NCBI GenBank assembly: GCA_963920525.1 | Contig: OY986438.1 | Span: forward strand, 191,772,962 to 191,836,961 | DNA length: 64,000 bases | Direction: 5' to 3' | Origin: Dichetophora obliterata | Lineage: Eukaryota; Arthropoda; Insecta; Diptera; Sciomyzidae | Part shown: positions 38,901 through 45,946 of the stretch, in pieces | How the letters are laid out: every line of letters starts with the position of its first letter | How positions within the stretch are numbered: the stretch's first letter is position 1 | Translations under genes and position numbers: made by a program | The notes under the pieces: generated by a model | What the model saw: the letters and a program-made list of their open reading frames with translations, nothing else | Databases searched by the model: none | Told to the model about the DNA's origin: nothing

Positions 38901-41900
38901 TTTTGATAGAAGTTTTTTGATTTTATATGTTTACAATTTCATCTCTATGACAAGAGCTAAAATGTGTTTCCAGGTATTTTTTTTATATTTTCGGTTGTTT
39001 TTATGTGAATTCAATGCATATGTTTGCTTCCAGGTAGTTGTTTGACAGTTTGGGCACGGGAACTCACCCACCAGCTTGGGAATTTTTATTAGAATGCACT
39101 TACTATCAGTGAAGGTACTGTGCACTCACTCACTCGGCCTCCTGACTGACAATTATTTACGTTCAAAGTTTTGAAATCAACTTTTTTTTTTAGAAATCGC
39201 TTATTTTCCTACACTTCAATTGTTTTTTTTACTAAAGCTGTTTTTTGAGAAAACCAGATTTTTATTAAAAAAGTGAGGTTAAAAAATCTTTTTTGTTTTA
39301 ATTTGCCCCAATGAGTTAATAAAAATTAACATATTTATATACAGATTTATAGCGTTTTCAAAGGTCTTCTCAACGATACCCATCTCAACCAGATCGGATA
39401 AGAAATGGGTGAGATATAAGCGATTATATACTCAAGCTATAAAGGCCTGTATCTCAAGAAGTTGAAGCGGCCTCCTTAAAAAAACTTTGGGGTTTTAATC
39501 AGCGCTGTAAGCCCTACCAGGCCAAAGAAAATTGGCGCATTTTTCATAAAGTAAATTTGTTCACAATTTTTGTTCTTTATGACAAGAGCTACAACTTTGC
39601 CGCAGAGAGTAAATAAAAATTCCGAACGGTTTGCAAGATATGAGCTTGAGAAAATGATCATTTTTTTGCAAAAATGACACCGAGGCCCCACATATTTGGG
39701 GGCCCATAAAAAAAACCTGGAGGACTTTGGGCAAAACTGGGAGACTTGGGTCTTTTTTTTTGGTCTTTTATCACGTATTGGTCTCCGTATATGGTTATTT
39801 TTTTCCAACCATTTTTTGTAGTATTCTTTGTAATGCAACAAGTTGTATTGTTTCCATATGTGTCAGGTTTTAAGTAGCATCAGGGTGTAGTAAAGATGCA
39901 GCAGAACGTTCAATAATAACTTTGAGATCACTGCTTGATAAAAAAGAGAAAACGCAGAAATATATTTTAAGACAATATTTGCAGATGTACAGGAATTATA
40001 CGAGAGTTTAGGTATGTCAATTAATATACCTCGTATTGCTGGAAGACAGGTTCATCGTTGTAATGTCAGCGTTTCAACACCAGAAGGCTTCTTTTGAATT
40101 TCCATATTTGTACCGTTATTAGATGAAATCATTGCTGATATGGAGGCTCGTTTCAGCGAAAAATTTTTCCAAAAACTATATGAAAACGAAAACCTGCCAA
40201 ACATAATTGATAAACACAACAATGAAAAGCTCAACAATTTGAGTGTTAACATTTCTAAGATAATAATTCCATTTTTTGACGGTAATAAGGAACTAATTCT
40301 AATTCAATTGTTTCATGAACTTCAAATTTGGCAGTGTAAATGGGAGAGCGAAACTAAGGATAATGATATTAACACAGTTTTTGCTCTTTGTGATAATGAC
40401 ATTTTTTCACTAATTTCTAAAACGTTTGCTATTTTCGCCACGCTTTCTATCAGTGTAGCAACAGCTGAGCGAAGTTTTTCTTCATTAAAAAGACATGGTT
40501 ACGTTCAACTATGCAACATGAACGATTGAATGGACTCACATTATTGCATATACATTATTGCATATACATTAGGGCGGGTCGATTTGTAGTGAGTGAAAAA
40601 TTCACCAATTTCCCTATGATTTCCGTATTCTATGGGTTATTCCATGAAAATTTGCCGAAGGAACCATACCTCTATCGTTAAAATCGAGTCCCCTACTTTT
40701 TTTTGGTAGATTTTTTCCCAAATTGACGTTCGTATGAAATATTACCTACACGTTCACATCCATAACTCAAAAACTATCGATCGGGTTAGTAGGCGCGTTG
40801 GAAAGGTGAGCTCATTTTGATCAATTTACAAAAAAAAATCTCCAACATTGGTCCAACGGTTCAAAAGTTACGGGCATTTTTGTACAAATTTTGGAGCATT
40901 TTTCCATTTTTTTCATGATTTTGTCCAAGAATATTACTTTCATGGTAATTTTTTTGGCTCAATCCATTATTTAATTCAATTTACAATTCAAAACGAAGAG
41001 TTTAAGCCCAAATTTATCGAATTCGGTTGATTAATTCATGCGATATTGCTAAAAACTAGGCTTGGGTAGTTCACGAACGAACTAGTTCAATTGAACTATT
41101 CGCACTCAAGAACTATGTGAACTAGTTCGTTGATTCTCGTTCTTTTAGTTCATTTAGTTCAATCGATTTTGCAGCGAGTCAGATCGAAATGAACTAGAAA
41201 AAATTTTGTTTCACTCAACAATTGTTTGAGTCCGTGCTGATACAGTTTGATACTAATGAACGGTAAAAAAACTTTGTTGCAAAAACAAATTTTTGTGGCA
41301 AATATTGTGTGGAATGCCCCATATGTAGTACTTTTATGTAAATTTCTTCTATGTCCGCAGTTAATGATTGATTCGGTCATATAGTTCGTTTCATTTTATA
41401 AATCTGATCATGAAAGAGCAAACAAAACAAACTAAAAGACCTATTGAGCTAAAAAATACAATGATCTAACATACCTAATGATCTGAAACACCAAACGAAC
41501 TACAAGACCTAACGAACTAACAACATGAACGAGTGCACGAAACGAACTAAAAGAGCGAACGAACTAAATGAACTAAAAGAACTATATGAATTAACTAGTT
41601 CATTAAACTCAACTGAACTAAAAAGAGCGATCTTTTTAGTGAACTAAAATGCCCAAGCCTACTAAAAACAAAAAGAAATAAACAAACATAACACAGGGTG
41701 TGCACCCTGTGAAAAAATATGCCAATAATGTAAAGCGCAAATCAGTCCAGTCGTAACGTAAGGTTCGTAAGCTTCGTAAGTCAAAAAAATTGAGCCAAAA
41801 AAAAATGGCCATGAAAGTAATATTCTTGGACAAAACCATGAAAAAAATGGAAAAATGCTCCAAAATTTGGGCAAAAATGCCCGTAACTTTTGAACCGTTG

Positions 41901-43919
41901 GACCAATGTTGGAGATTTTAAATTGATCAAAATGAGCTCACCTTTCCAACGCGCCTACTGGCGATTAAACCCGATAGTTTTTGAGTTATGGATGTGAACG
42001 TGTAGGTAATATTTCATACGAACGTCAATTTGGGAAAAAATCTACCAACAAAAAGTAGGGGACTCGATTTTAACGATAGATGTATGGTTCCTTCGGCAAA
42101 TTTTCATGCAATAACCCATGGAATACGGAAATCATAGGGAATTTGTCGAAAAATAAATCGACCCGCCCTAATACACATATTGTATTGTTCATTTATTTTT
42201 CAAAGTGTACCTTATCATAGTCGTAACGTCAGAACAATAAGTTTAAAATTCCTTTATTTTTTCTTTTTTATTGAAAAGTACTTGTTTTTTCATTGCACAT
42301 ACTTGAAAATATAATTGTGCAATGTTTTATAATGGAATAAATGTGAAAAATTTAAATAAATCAACCTTAATTCCAAAATTAGTCAAATTTAGAGTTTTTA
42401 TTTACTTTTCGCTAAGATATTACAGAAAAAGGGAGAAATAAATAAATACGGAAATGTGTATGTAAATAAATACGTTGTTTCTCAAATCGAAAATGTGTGT
42501 CTTTGATAATTAACCCCCCCCCAAGATTTTTTCGAGATCCGCCGCTGGTACCTGGGCACCCTGTCAGTAACCTACGTTGCTTTTTTTTACCAGTAACATA
42601 AAGGTTAAAAAATGATTTCTTGGGTTGTGGGAAAAAAATGTTTTTTTTATTAAGCCTATAAATAATTTAGCTAACTTTTCACTTTCAATTTCATTATTTC
42701 GCATACAGATGAACCGTTACAGGGCTATACAACAACAAGAGACATCAAACCACAGCAAAAACAACAACACCATCATCACTCAAACGAAAGGAAACACAAA
42801 CCTCACAAACAGCGAAGTTCCAAGCATTCCAAAGCGGCTGCAGCAATAACAACGACAACAGCTGATGTTGTTGCTGCCGACAACGCTAACATTGCTGCTT
42901 CTAACGCTGACAATGCTGCTGCGGCTGCTGCTAGCAATAAACAGGATATCGAAATGCAAATCCTTTGGATGGAGAAGATTTACGCATTAAATAAGCAGCT
43001 GCAAAAGGAAGAGGAGTTGCTGCTGAAGCTGCATTCGAAGATACGTAAGCAGCATGTGAAGCGTGTACAACACAACAAGCAGCAGCTGCAGCAGCAAATT
43101 GACGATATCGATAACAATATAGCGCTACAATGTGTCGATATACGCAAGATTGAGGACAGTCTGGAGACATCCGAGGAACAGCTACAACAAAAACTTGACC
43201 TATTGGAGCGATTAAGTCGACAGTTAGATGAGGCAAGCGAGATTTCTGCCGAACAGCAGCAACAAACACCTGCTGACCACAAATTAGCAGCGTCCAAGCT
43301 GCCAACAGTAGCAGCAGTGACTTCTGAAGCAGAAAGAATAACAAATGCAACAGCAGTAGTTGCGGTTGAAACGGCATCAATTGTAACAACAACGACTGCA
43401 ACAGCAGAAAATGCAACAAAAGCAACAAACACCAAATTAAAACTGCATGAAATGCAGTCACCGGAAGATCTGCTTAGCTTACAACAGCTAATTGCCAAAC
43501 CTCAAGCAGTTACTGCAACAACAGCAACCACTTCAGTAGCCGCAGCAGCAGCAACAACAACTGCAACGGCAATAATAGCGGCCACTAATGCAGCAGCTAA
43601 TTATCAGCTTATTAATCATGCAGCGTTGGTAGCAAACAAAAATAGCTGCGCTGCCACAGAACTGCAGCAGCATCAACAACTACAACAACCACAACAGCAT
43701 CTCAACGATAAGCTGCATGTGCTGCATTGCATGAAAACCGTCAAGAAACAAATGTTTGGGCCCAAAGCTATTATTAATGCGCCGCTGCCCGCGCCAGCTC
43801 CAGCGCCACCTCCAGCTCAGGTACCATCATCAGCAGCCGTCAAAATAATTGGCAGGCCAACACCGCTGCTTTTACTGGCGGAAACGCTAGACTTCACGCA
43901 GATCGGAACATTGGTTTGA
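17232..43919 (+). CDS. meru: N-terminal RASSF family protein, RASSF9/10 type (meru ortholog); exons 17232-17996, 18339-18634, 18763-18920, 42709-43919
   Basis: Joined in phase 0/2/1, the four exons give 809 codons. Residues 1-110 are low-complexity Thr/Ala/Asn. A Ras-association domain begins at about residue 118 ('SIWVDGEKHWVSGV', 'NTTCADL'), is interrupted by an Asn/Gln-rich insert (about 155-216), and resumes at 'YVIVKQHRHCEEFL' into exon 2. Residues 300-380 carry the RASSF9/10-like 'RLMKIIMAQDETIHRQ' helix and a coiled coil ending near 'NYLLETYL'. A longer Gln-rich coiled coil spans about 489-590. The C-terminus is T-L-V, a class I PDZ ligand. Known for the family: Drosophila Meru is a polarity adaptor linking Frizzled/Dishevelled to Bazooka in sensory organ precursors. 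RASSF7/8 is less likely, because the Ser/Thr-rich N-terminal extension and the domain sequence fit RASSF9/10. Intron 3 has grown to 23.8 kb through insertions, yet the reading frame is intact. Confidence 0.85.
18339..18634 (+). CDS. meru: meru coding exon 2 (residues 256-354)
   Basis: The exon is preceded by a pyrimidine tract and acceptor 'acttgcag' (18331-18338), and followed by the weaker donor GTTTGA at 18635. It encodes the end of the Ras-association domain ('HQLFLRRL'), a Ser/Gly and basic linker ('SARLRRKKHKS'), then 'RGSAANERLMKIIMAQDE', the conserved RASSF9/10 helix. It ends in phase 2, and exon 3 supplies the last base of an Arg codon. Confidence 0.85.
18763..18920 (+). CDS. meru: meru coding exon 3 (residues 354-407)
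   Basis: It follows acceptor 'gagtacag' and ends at donor GTTCGT (18921), in phase 1. It encodes the charged coiled coil 'EKERQISKIEEENHRTRERE', then 'NYLLETYLNGL' and an acidic tail. The donor is suboptimal, but it is the only GT that keeps the frame open into exon 4. The joined codon is G|AT (Asp). Its separation from exon 4 by almost 24 kb makes it easy to miss in automated models. Confidence 0.78.
19013..20562. repeat. Tandem array of ~152-bp units, split by a foldback insertion
   Basis: Units begin near 19013, 19206, 20325 and 20477 with 'aagtaaattttaattactta', then 'gagatcagtttcagagatta', 'ggaaatggctttggtcg' and 'gtcaaaatccgtccaaa'. Removing the insertion 19326-20286 restores a period of about 152 bp. 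The first unit carries an extra internal duplication of about 41 bp. Confidence 0.75.
19326..20286. mobile_element. Foldback element with 8-bp target duplication, 'cttgaaaaaa' arms
   Basis: The 961-bp insertion is flanked by direct GTCAAAAT at 19318-19325 and 20287-20294. The left arm has repeated 'aaatcttgaaaa' and the right arm the complement 'caagattttt'. An almost perfect central palindrome (about 20069-20132, 'cctacgcatagaatg' around a CG-rich centre) lies within the right half. The left half (19600-20050) is repeated 'aaatttgacacttttt'. The 8-bp duplication suggests a hAT-type integration mechanism (inference). Confidence 0.75.
20748..22317. mobile_element. TA-flanked foldback element with CACACAGAAAA ends (1.57 kb)
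   Basis: The ends are cacacagaaaa and the complement ttttctgtgtg, with TA on both sides (20746-20747, 22318-22319). Arms consist of repeated 'aaaatcattatgattttat' and 'catgatttc' blocks in inverted orientation. The interior has four diverged 'gcataaatcgtcctt...gatatgtagtt' units (about 21310-21800). A second MITE is inserted in the left arm. Confidence 0.75.
20845..21162. mobile_element. TA-flanked MITE, (A/G)GGGTATTCAC ends, nested
   Basis: 318 bp with inverted ends 'gggtattcacttca' and 'tgaagtgaataccc', and TA at 20843-20844 and 21163-21164. It is nested in the CACACAGAAAA element. The interior shares an inverted block with the MITE at 11970-12388, so the two are related. Confidence 0.75.
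22891..23606. mobile_element. Element with CCCAATCAGCC inverted ends, carrying a tRNA-like sequence
   Basis: 'cccaatcagcca' at 22891 pairs with 'tggctgattggg' ending at 23606. Arms share loosely inverted 'ccaagcttg', 'ttggaaa' and 'acttac' motifs. The tRNA-like 74 bp (23287-23360) lies in the middle. The target duplication is not clear. Confidence 0.5.
23287..23360 (-). tRNA. tRNA-like sequence (pseudo-tRNA or SINE head)
   Basis: On the minus strand this 74-nt stretch has a pol III box A (TAGTCTAGTGG) and a perfect box B (GGTTCGAGTCC). Its T-arm is perfect (CCCGG/CCGGG around a 7-nt loop), and it ends with A as discriminator. The acceptor arm pairs only about 5 of 7 positions, box A is shifted by one base, and no clean anticodon stem forms. 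A functional tRNA is therefore unlikely. It is either a decayed tRNA or the 5' head of a tRNA-derived SINE. Confidence 0.3.
23659..23977. mobile_element. TA-flanked MITE, GGCTATTCACAGTTT ends
   Basis: 'aggctattcacagttt' on the left pairs with 'aaactgtgaatagcc' on the right, with TA flanks at 23657-23658 and 23978-23979. About 319 bp, non-coding. Subterminal 'acgatttgctat' / 'aaatacgatttgt' blocks recur inside. Confidence 0.7.
24469..24500. repeat. Solo Tc1-like terminal repeat
   Basis: 'tacagtgatgtgcaaataaa' and 'taaggacacctg' resemble a Tc1-type inverted terminus beginning CAGTG after TA. No inverted partner was found nearby. Confidence 0.4.
24876..25505. mobile_element. Near-perfect foldback element (~630 bp) of AAAATAACTGTTATTTT units
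   Basis: The left arm (about 24876-25110) and right arm (about 25265-25505) are inverted copies, including 'gaacactgtgcattgatttg', 'aggcagggaccgtaccggtt' and 'cagatgttaacagtaatcatt'. Within each arm a unit of about 40 bp containing the palindrome aaaataactgttatttt and 'aaaataaaaggca' is repeated. The spacer is about 150 bp. Confidence 0.8.
26170..26545. repeat. 'gtcgctgatttcgaatc / gggttgccacc' tandem array
   Basis: Alternating blocks 'gggttgccacct', 'gtatttttaaaagtttta', 'gggtcgctgatttcgaatctg' and 'aatggtggatag' repeat about 2.5 times. The same array recurs at 29620-29910 and, in diverged form, at 1-715 and 16320-16410. Confidence 0.7.
26546..28054. other. AT-rich intronic stretch, nothing supported
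   Basis: No coding region, RNA gene or bounded repeat could be identified. Confidence 0.35.
28055..28800. repeat. Diverged inverted-repeat pair
   Basis: 'ccgctcttatgat' (about 28112) through 'tttttatgctctttgatg' and 'atgcttattatcag' (to about 28182) is inverted at about 28690-28765. The pair probably marks a decayed foldback element. Ends were not resolved. Confidence 0.45.
29620..29910. repeat. 'gtcgctgatttcgaatc / gggttgccacc' tandem array (second site)
   Basis: Same ordered landmarks as 26170-26545, in the same orientation. Confidence 0.65.
30728..30930. mobile_element. TA-flanked MITE, GAGTCAATCACTTA ends
   Basis: 'gagtcaatcacttagctga' pairs with 'cagttaagtgattgactc', with TA at 30726-30727 and 30931-30932. 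203 bp, inserted in the left arm of the 30640-36030 foldback (the right arm lacks it). Confidence 0.7.
31193..32420. repeat. Tandem array of ~350-bp units with alternating unit types
   Basis: 'ggtaccaaggacgatagagc' or a close variant starts at about 31193, 31544, 31894 and 32243, a period of 349-351 bp. The fourth unit is partial and diverged. Units 1 and 3 resemble each other more than unit 2 (for example 'aagttagtcatcagctatca' versus 'cactttgctatctgttatca'), so the array looks like a repeated dimer of about 700 bp. Short frames here are chance. Confidence 0.85.
32486..33510 (-). mobile_element. Internally deleted mariner element, TA target duplication
   Basis: Inverted ends of about 28 bp, beginning cgaagggtgccttttatatt on the left and cgaggggtgccttttatatt on the right (one mismatch), are bounded by TA at 32484-32485 and 33511-33512. 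The 1025-bp element carries a deleted transposase gene on the minus strand. A full mariner is usually about 1.3 kb. Confidence 0.92.
32551..33336 (-). pseudogene. Mariner transposase with internal deletion (261 codons)
   Basis: The frame is open from ATG to stop but encodes 261 residues, against about 340-350 for the family. Residues 1-110 form the paired-type DNA-binding region with two helix-turn-helix motifs ('GLTQQQCMDELN', 'TYREIEATLGISGTSIH'). 'RWIPHNL' and 'IVTGDESWIYVYEP' follow, containing the first catalytic Asp. After 'CFFEKYGHVATVPLEQ' the sequence jumps to the C-terminal 'FRMHVLEIPQSEWQKCFDNWFKRMQKCI'. The segment with the second and third catalytic Asp residues is therefore gone, and the junction has stayed in frame. 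The product could still bind DNA but not cut it. Insect mariners are often annotated SETMAR-like. The subfamily is not determined. Confidence 0.9.
33513..34750. other. AT-rich intronic stretch with 'aactccgttt' motifs
   Basis: No coding sequence supported. 'ttaactccgttt' and related 'gagttaa' motifs near 33540-33700 recur near 35430-35710, and probably belong to the large foldback's interior. Confidence 0.35.
34785..35135. repeat. Two tandem copies of a ~180-bp unit ('tccccatacaaaaaaca')
   Basis: Each unit runs from 'ccatacaaaaaaca' through 'tttataattaatat', 'atctatgaccgttag' and 'ctgattttttc' to 'accacaattctgggggt'. Copies start near 34795 and 34970, and a third start is near 35120. Confidence 0.55.
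36228..36617 (-). pseudogene. Possible broken coding fragment of unknown origin
   Basis: Two adjacent minus-strand open segments in different frames read like protein. The first is 36321-36617, with 'LVICVKCEGKIEFKKSS', a CxxC pair like those in transposon-borne zinc-binding proteins. The second is 36228-36363, with 'LPEEHKEPLSPHFFKKRKQ', and ends at a canonical donor GTAAGT (36227 down to 36222). A frameshift near 36360 would join them. I do not recognise the protein. It may be a decayed exon captured by a transposon. The frames could also be chance. Confidence 0.25.
36780..37090. repeat. Inverted-repeat element around 'cgcgaataacg'
   Basis: 'aattgaagcataatcgcgaa' then 'taacgttgtaaacgacat' (about 36824-36865) is inverted at about 37036-37078 ('gtcgtttacagcgttattcgcgag'). 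Confidence 0.6.
37120..37545. mobile_element. Foldback element (~425 bp)
   Basis: The left arm (about 37122-37275: 'tttgtgtgtacgtggcgttt', 'gaagcgatgcgagaagagta', 'aacatgatctgtaatca') is inverted in the right arm (about 37398-37545), ending 'cgccacgtacacacaaa'. The spacer is about 120 bp. Boundaries are not fixed. Confidence 0.75.
38127..38769 (-). mobile_element. TTAA-flanked (piggyBac-type) non-autonomous element
   Basis: Inverted ends CACCGTTTAGGT of 12 bp, with TTAA at 38123-38126 and 38770-38773. 643 bp. It carries a 75-codon acidic frame on the minus strand and, downstream of it, an uninterrupted 23-base A tract in the same sense (38187-38209). The TTAA footprint is typical of the piggyBac superfamily. 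The ends differ from the intact piggyBac at 47679. Confidence 0.7.
38482..38709 (-). CDS. Hypothetical acidic 75-residue frame inside the TTAA element
   Basis: The protein is Ser/Asp/Glu-rich ('SESESDSDDDLD') with a basic 'LKRVRF' near the C-terminus. The frame is open a further 14 codons upstream with Ala/Gln-rich sequence. About 270 bp after the stop lies a 23-base poly(A). It might be the truncated terminal part of a transposase or a captured host mRNA end. I do not recognise it. Confidence 0.3.
   Translation of the reverse strand: MQLAQDSHTHKQKSHKITLYDVNEVSEEEKADDGGQSGSNVPVDTISSESESDSDDDLDPQLKRVRFASPEPSTL
39977..40560 (+). pseudogene. hAT transposase C-terminal fragment (TTF/ZMYM-like), broken
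   Basis: The + strand reads 'ELYESLGMSINIPRIAGRQ' and 'RCNVSVSTPEGFF', then an in-frame TGA near 40096, then 'FVPLLDEIIADMEARF' and 'SISVATAERSFSSLKR', the hallmark of the hAT dimerisation domain. A frameshift near 40490 follows, and the expected 'WLRSTMQHERLNGL' continues in another frame to about 40545. A full transposase of this type is several hundred residues. Only the last part remains. One stop and one frameshift make it a relic. It directly abuts the TA-flanked foldback at 40572, which probably inserted into it or its 3' flank. Confidence 0.85.
40572..42168. mobile_element. TA-flanked foldback, GGGCGGGTCG ends, ~400-bp arms (1.6 kb)
   Basis: Ends are gggcgggtcgattt and the complement, with TA at 40570-40571 and 42169-42170. 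Arms (about 40572-40965 and 41783-42168) match over about 390 bp, including 'ccttcggcaaattttcatg' and 'gagctcacctttccaacgcg' blocks. The loop carries another foldback. Confidence 0.85.
41059..41659. mobile_element. Nested foldback of GAACTA repeats, GGCTTGGG ends
   Basis: 'ggcttgggtagttcacgaac' at 41059 faces 'agtgaactaaaatgcccaagcc' at 41659, with TA on both sides. The left part holds 'gaactagttc' and 'tagttca' units, and the right part many 'cgaactaaaa' units in the complementary sense. The motif length is 8-10 bp. It lies inside the loop of the 40572-42168 element. Confidence 0.75.
42709..43919 (+). CDS. meru: meru coding exon 4 (residues 407-809)
   Basis: It follows acceptor 'cgcatacag' and runs to TGA at 43917-43919. 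It encodes a His/Lys-rich stretch, Ala/Thr-rich low complexity, a long coiled coil starting near 'MQILWMEKIYALNKQLQKEE' (about 489-590), Thr/Ala and Gln runs, a Pro/Ala 'APAPAPPP' segment, and the conserved-looking tail ending in T-L-V. Opposite-strand frames at 42931-43498 are shadows of the CAG/GCA repeats. The exon begins one codon-phase earlier than the first Met: the leading AT completes an Asp codon from exon 3. Confidence 0.82.
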
Positions 43920-44117
43920 GTTTGCTCTAACGTATAATTAATTTTAATTCCTTTTTCATCACTTACAGTGGGGAGCAAAAATATGTACATGTTGGAATTT
44001 CTTGCATTTTTTTTTTCAATGCACAAACACAAAGCAAACTGAGAACTATTATTTTTTTCCCCATTTATTTCTTGTTTAATTCGTAACAAAACGGTATATA
44101 GTTCAAAACGGAAAAGA

Positions 44118-44123
44118 AATAAA
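44118..44123 (+). promoter_or_regulatory. Possible meru poly(A) signal AATAAA (within inserted DNA)
   Basis: It is the first canonical hexamer after the meru stop, about 200 bp downstream and already inside the Tc1-like element. Use is not shown. Confidence 0.3.
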
Positions 44124-44341
44124 TTCAGATAGAAAAAAAAATTTTAAAACAAAATTAAATTAAAAAATTAGCTCGCTTGCACTCAATTTTGCACCTTTTG
44201 ATTAAGGTGTATAGGCGCATTATACTTTTAATGTTTTGCGCATAGCTGCTAATCATTATCCCTTTCCGACCGTGTACGCACAATTGTGCGGGTAATTTTA
44301 AGTTTATCTTCATAGAATATCTTCACTTCTATTTCAATAAT

Positions 44342-44722
44342 GGCCGCATTCAGCGCAGACAACAGTTGGCAGCTGTTATGCAAAAATTCGCTGAATTGGT
44401 AAAATTTTGGTAGCGCTCTCTAAAACTGATCAGGTAGCAGACACCATTTAACCGAGCGAAAAAATTCTATGCTACATGAACACAATTGTTAAGTTAGCTG
44501 TCAGATGCTGCTACTGACGCTGTTAAATTAAAAACATAGAAAGAACGGAGCAAATTCAAGTGAGAAATCTTCGCAATTGGATTAAATTGACATAAGTTAT
44601 GTATAATTGAATTAAATCTAATCTCTGACGTGTAGAGTAGTAACACATTCAGAGAAAAACATCGCTTACTAAGGTAGCGCTAACATTACAGTTCATAACA
44701 GTTGTCTGCGCTGAATGCGGCC
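44342..44722 (+). mobile_element. MITE with GGCCGCATTCAGCGCAGACA ends, copy A
   Basis: 381 bp. The long inverted ends read ggccgcattcagcgcagaca, and the mirror ends ...gaatgcggcc. Three-base direct AAT occurs at 44339-44341 and 44723-44725. A short duplication with a GGCC start fits PIF/Harbinger-like elements (inference). Confidence 0.75.
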
Positions 44723-44785
44723 AATGTTAAACAAATGCACATGTATCGATTGCGCCAAGTATTGTTTATGTTTGCCTCTCATATT

Positions 44786-45157
44786 GGCCCCATTCAGCGC
44801 AGACAACTGTTGTGAACTGTAATGGTAGCGCTACCTTAGTATACGATGTTTTTCTCTGAATGTGTTGCTACTCTACACGTCAGAAGTTACATTCAATTTA
44901 ATTTTTATGTAAATTTAATTCAATTGCAAAGGTTTCTCACTTAAATTTGCTGCGTTCTTTCCGCGTTTATTAATTTAACAGGTCAGTAACAGCATCTGAC
45001 AGTTAAGCAAGCAGTTGTGTTCATGTAGCATAGAATTTGTTCGCTCGATTAAAAGGCGTTCGCTACTTTATCAGTTTTAGTTAGCGCTACCAAATTTGTA
45101 CCATTCAGCGAATTTTTACACAACAGTTGCCAACTGTTGTCTGCGCTGAATGCAGCC
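44786..45157 (-). mobile_element. MITE with GGCC(G/C)CATTCAGCGCAGACA ends, copy B (inverted)
   Basis: Homologous to copy A over its whole length but in the opposite orientation, 63 bp away. Direct ATT at 44783-44785 and 45158-45160. The two copies together form a palindrome of about 0.8 kb. Confidence 0.75.
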
Positions 45158-45946
45158 ATTGTTTCGCTGTTCGTTTTGACGTTTCTTAGATTTTCACGGA
45201 ATTCTCGCGTCACATTTATTTTTTTTTTTCCAATGAGCCGCGGAAGTTAAATGTTTTTCATTTACTAAAATACTAGTAGCGAATTTTAGTGAAGTGAACA
45301 CATTTTAAATACAAAAATATTATATTTTAAAATTTCAAATGATTGGAGGTTATTTGGTTAAAAAAAAATTACTTTCAGTACAAACTTTCGGTTTTCGAAA
45401 ATCCTTGAAGGAAATGAAAATATCAAAATTTAGCCAATGGATATGTTTTCATACCATAAAAACCCTTTTACTCCAAAAAACTTAAAAAAATTCTCAGAAG
45501 CTTGGCGTTAGGTCGGAAAGGGTTATAATTTTAAGGGCGCTATCTGGTTCTGTTGGGCATATTTTTAAAAGTTTTTTTCATCAAAAAATTAATTTTGAAA
45601 ATCTGATAATTTTATACAACAATGCAAGGGTGTAGGCAGGATGAAAATAAGGAGGGCGACAAGACCTTATAAATTTTTTTTACCATATCTTTCATTAATG
45701 CATTTTACGAATCAATGAAAATAGTTCAAAATGAATGTAAGTTGCCTTATTACCTGATGTTTTTTTAAATCAAGCCATGCCTGCAAAAAAAGTGTAACCA
45801 ACACGAAGTCCAAAATTCACTTTAAATGATAAACGATAGTACTATAACAAACTCATCAACTCCCAAAATTTCAGATCTCTAAGTTAAACCGTTCGTAAGC
45901 TACCGTAAGTAACCGTTCACAAAAATCGAGCTTACATTAGGGCATC

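Larger units (their letters stand above)
37676..39806. mobile_element. Foldback element (~2.1 kb) with 250-bp arms
   Basis: The left arm 37676-37925 and right arm 39553-39806 are near-identical inverted copies: 'ataaccatatacgg', 'ccaaagtcctccaggttttt', 'gatcattttctcaagctcat' and 'agctcttgtcat'. The loop contains a separate TTAA-flanked element and repeated 'atgacaagagctaaaatgtg' motifs. The frame at 39476-39841 reads the right arm and is not a gene. Confidence 0.75.
18921..42708 (+). other. meru: meru intron 3 (~23.8 kb), filled by mobile DNA
   Basis: The intron is bounded by donor GTTCGT at 18921 and acceptor 'cgcatacag' at 42700-42708. It contains at least ten long inverted-repeat elements, several MITEs, a 350-bp tandem array, a deleted mariner, a TTAA-flanked element and a hAT relic, described separately. 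Nothing in it suggests an additional meru exon. The sequences next to both splice sites (18921-19010 and 42180-42700) look least repetitive. Confidence 0.75.
44260..45522. mobile_element. TTAT-flanked element with CCCTTTCCGACC ends (piggyBac-like)
   Basis: 'ccctttccgacc' at 44260 and 'ggtcggaaaggg' at 45522 are inverted and flanked by direct TTAT (44256-44259, 45523-45526). The CCCTTT end resembles the piggyBac at 47679, and the TTAT suggests a variant of the TTAA target. A 14-bp palindrome, cgcacaattgtgcg, lies near the left end. Two MITEs occupy the interior. Confidence 0.65.

Noticed and set aside
39476..39841. 121-codon minus-strand frame
   Set aside because: It reads across the right arm of the 37676-39806 foldback, and the matching left arm does not keep the frame open.
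42931..43498. Two antisense frames of more than 170 codons, Leu- or Cys/Ser-rich
   Set aside because: Shadows of CAG/GCA repeats in meru exon 4.
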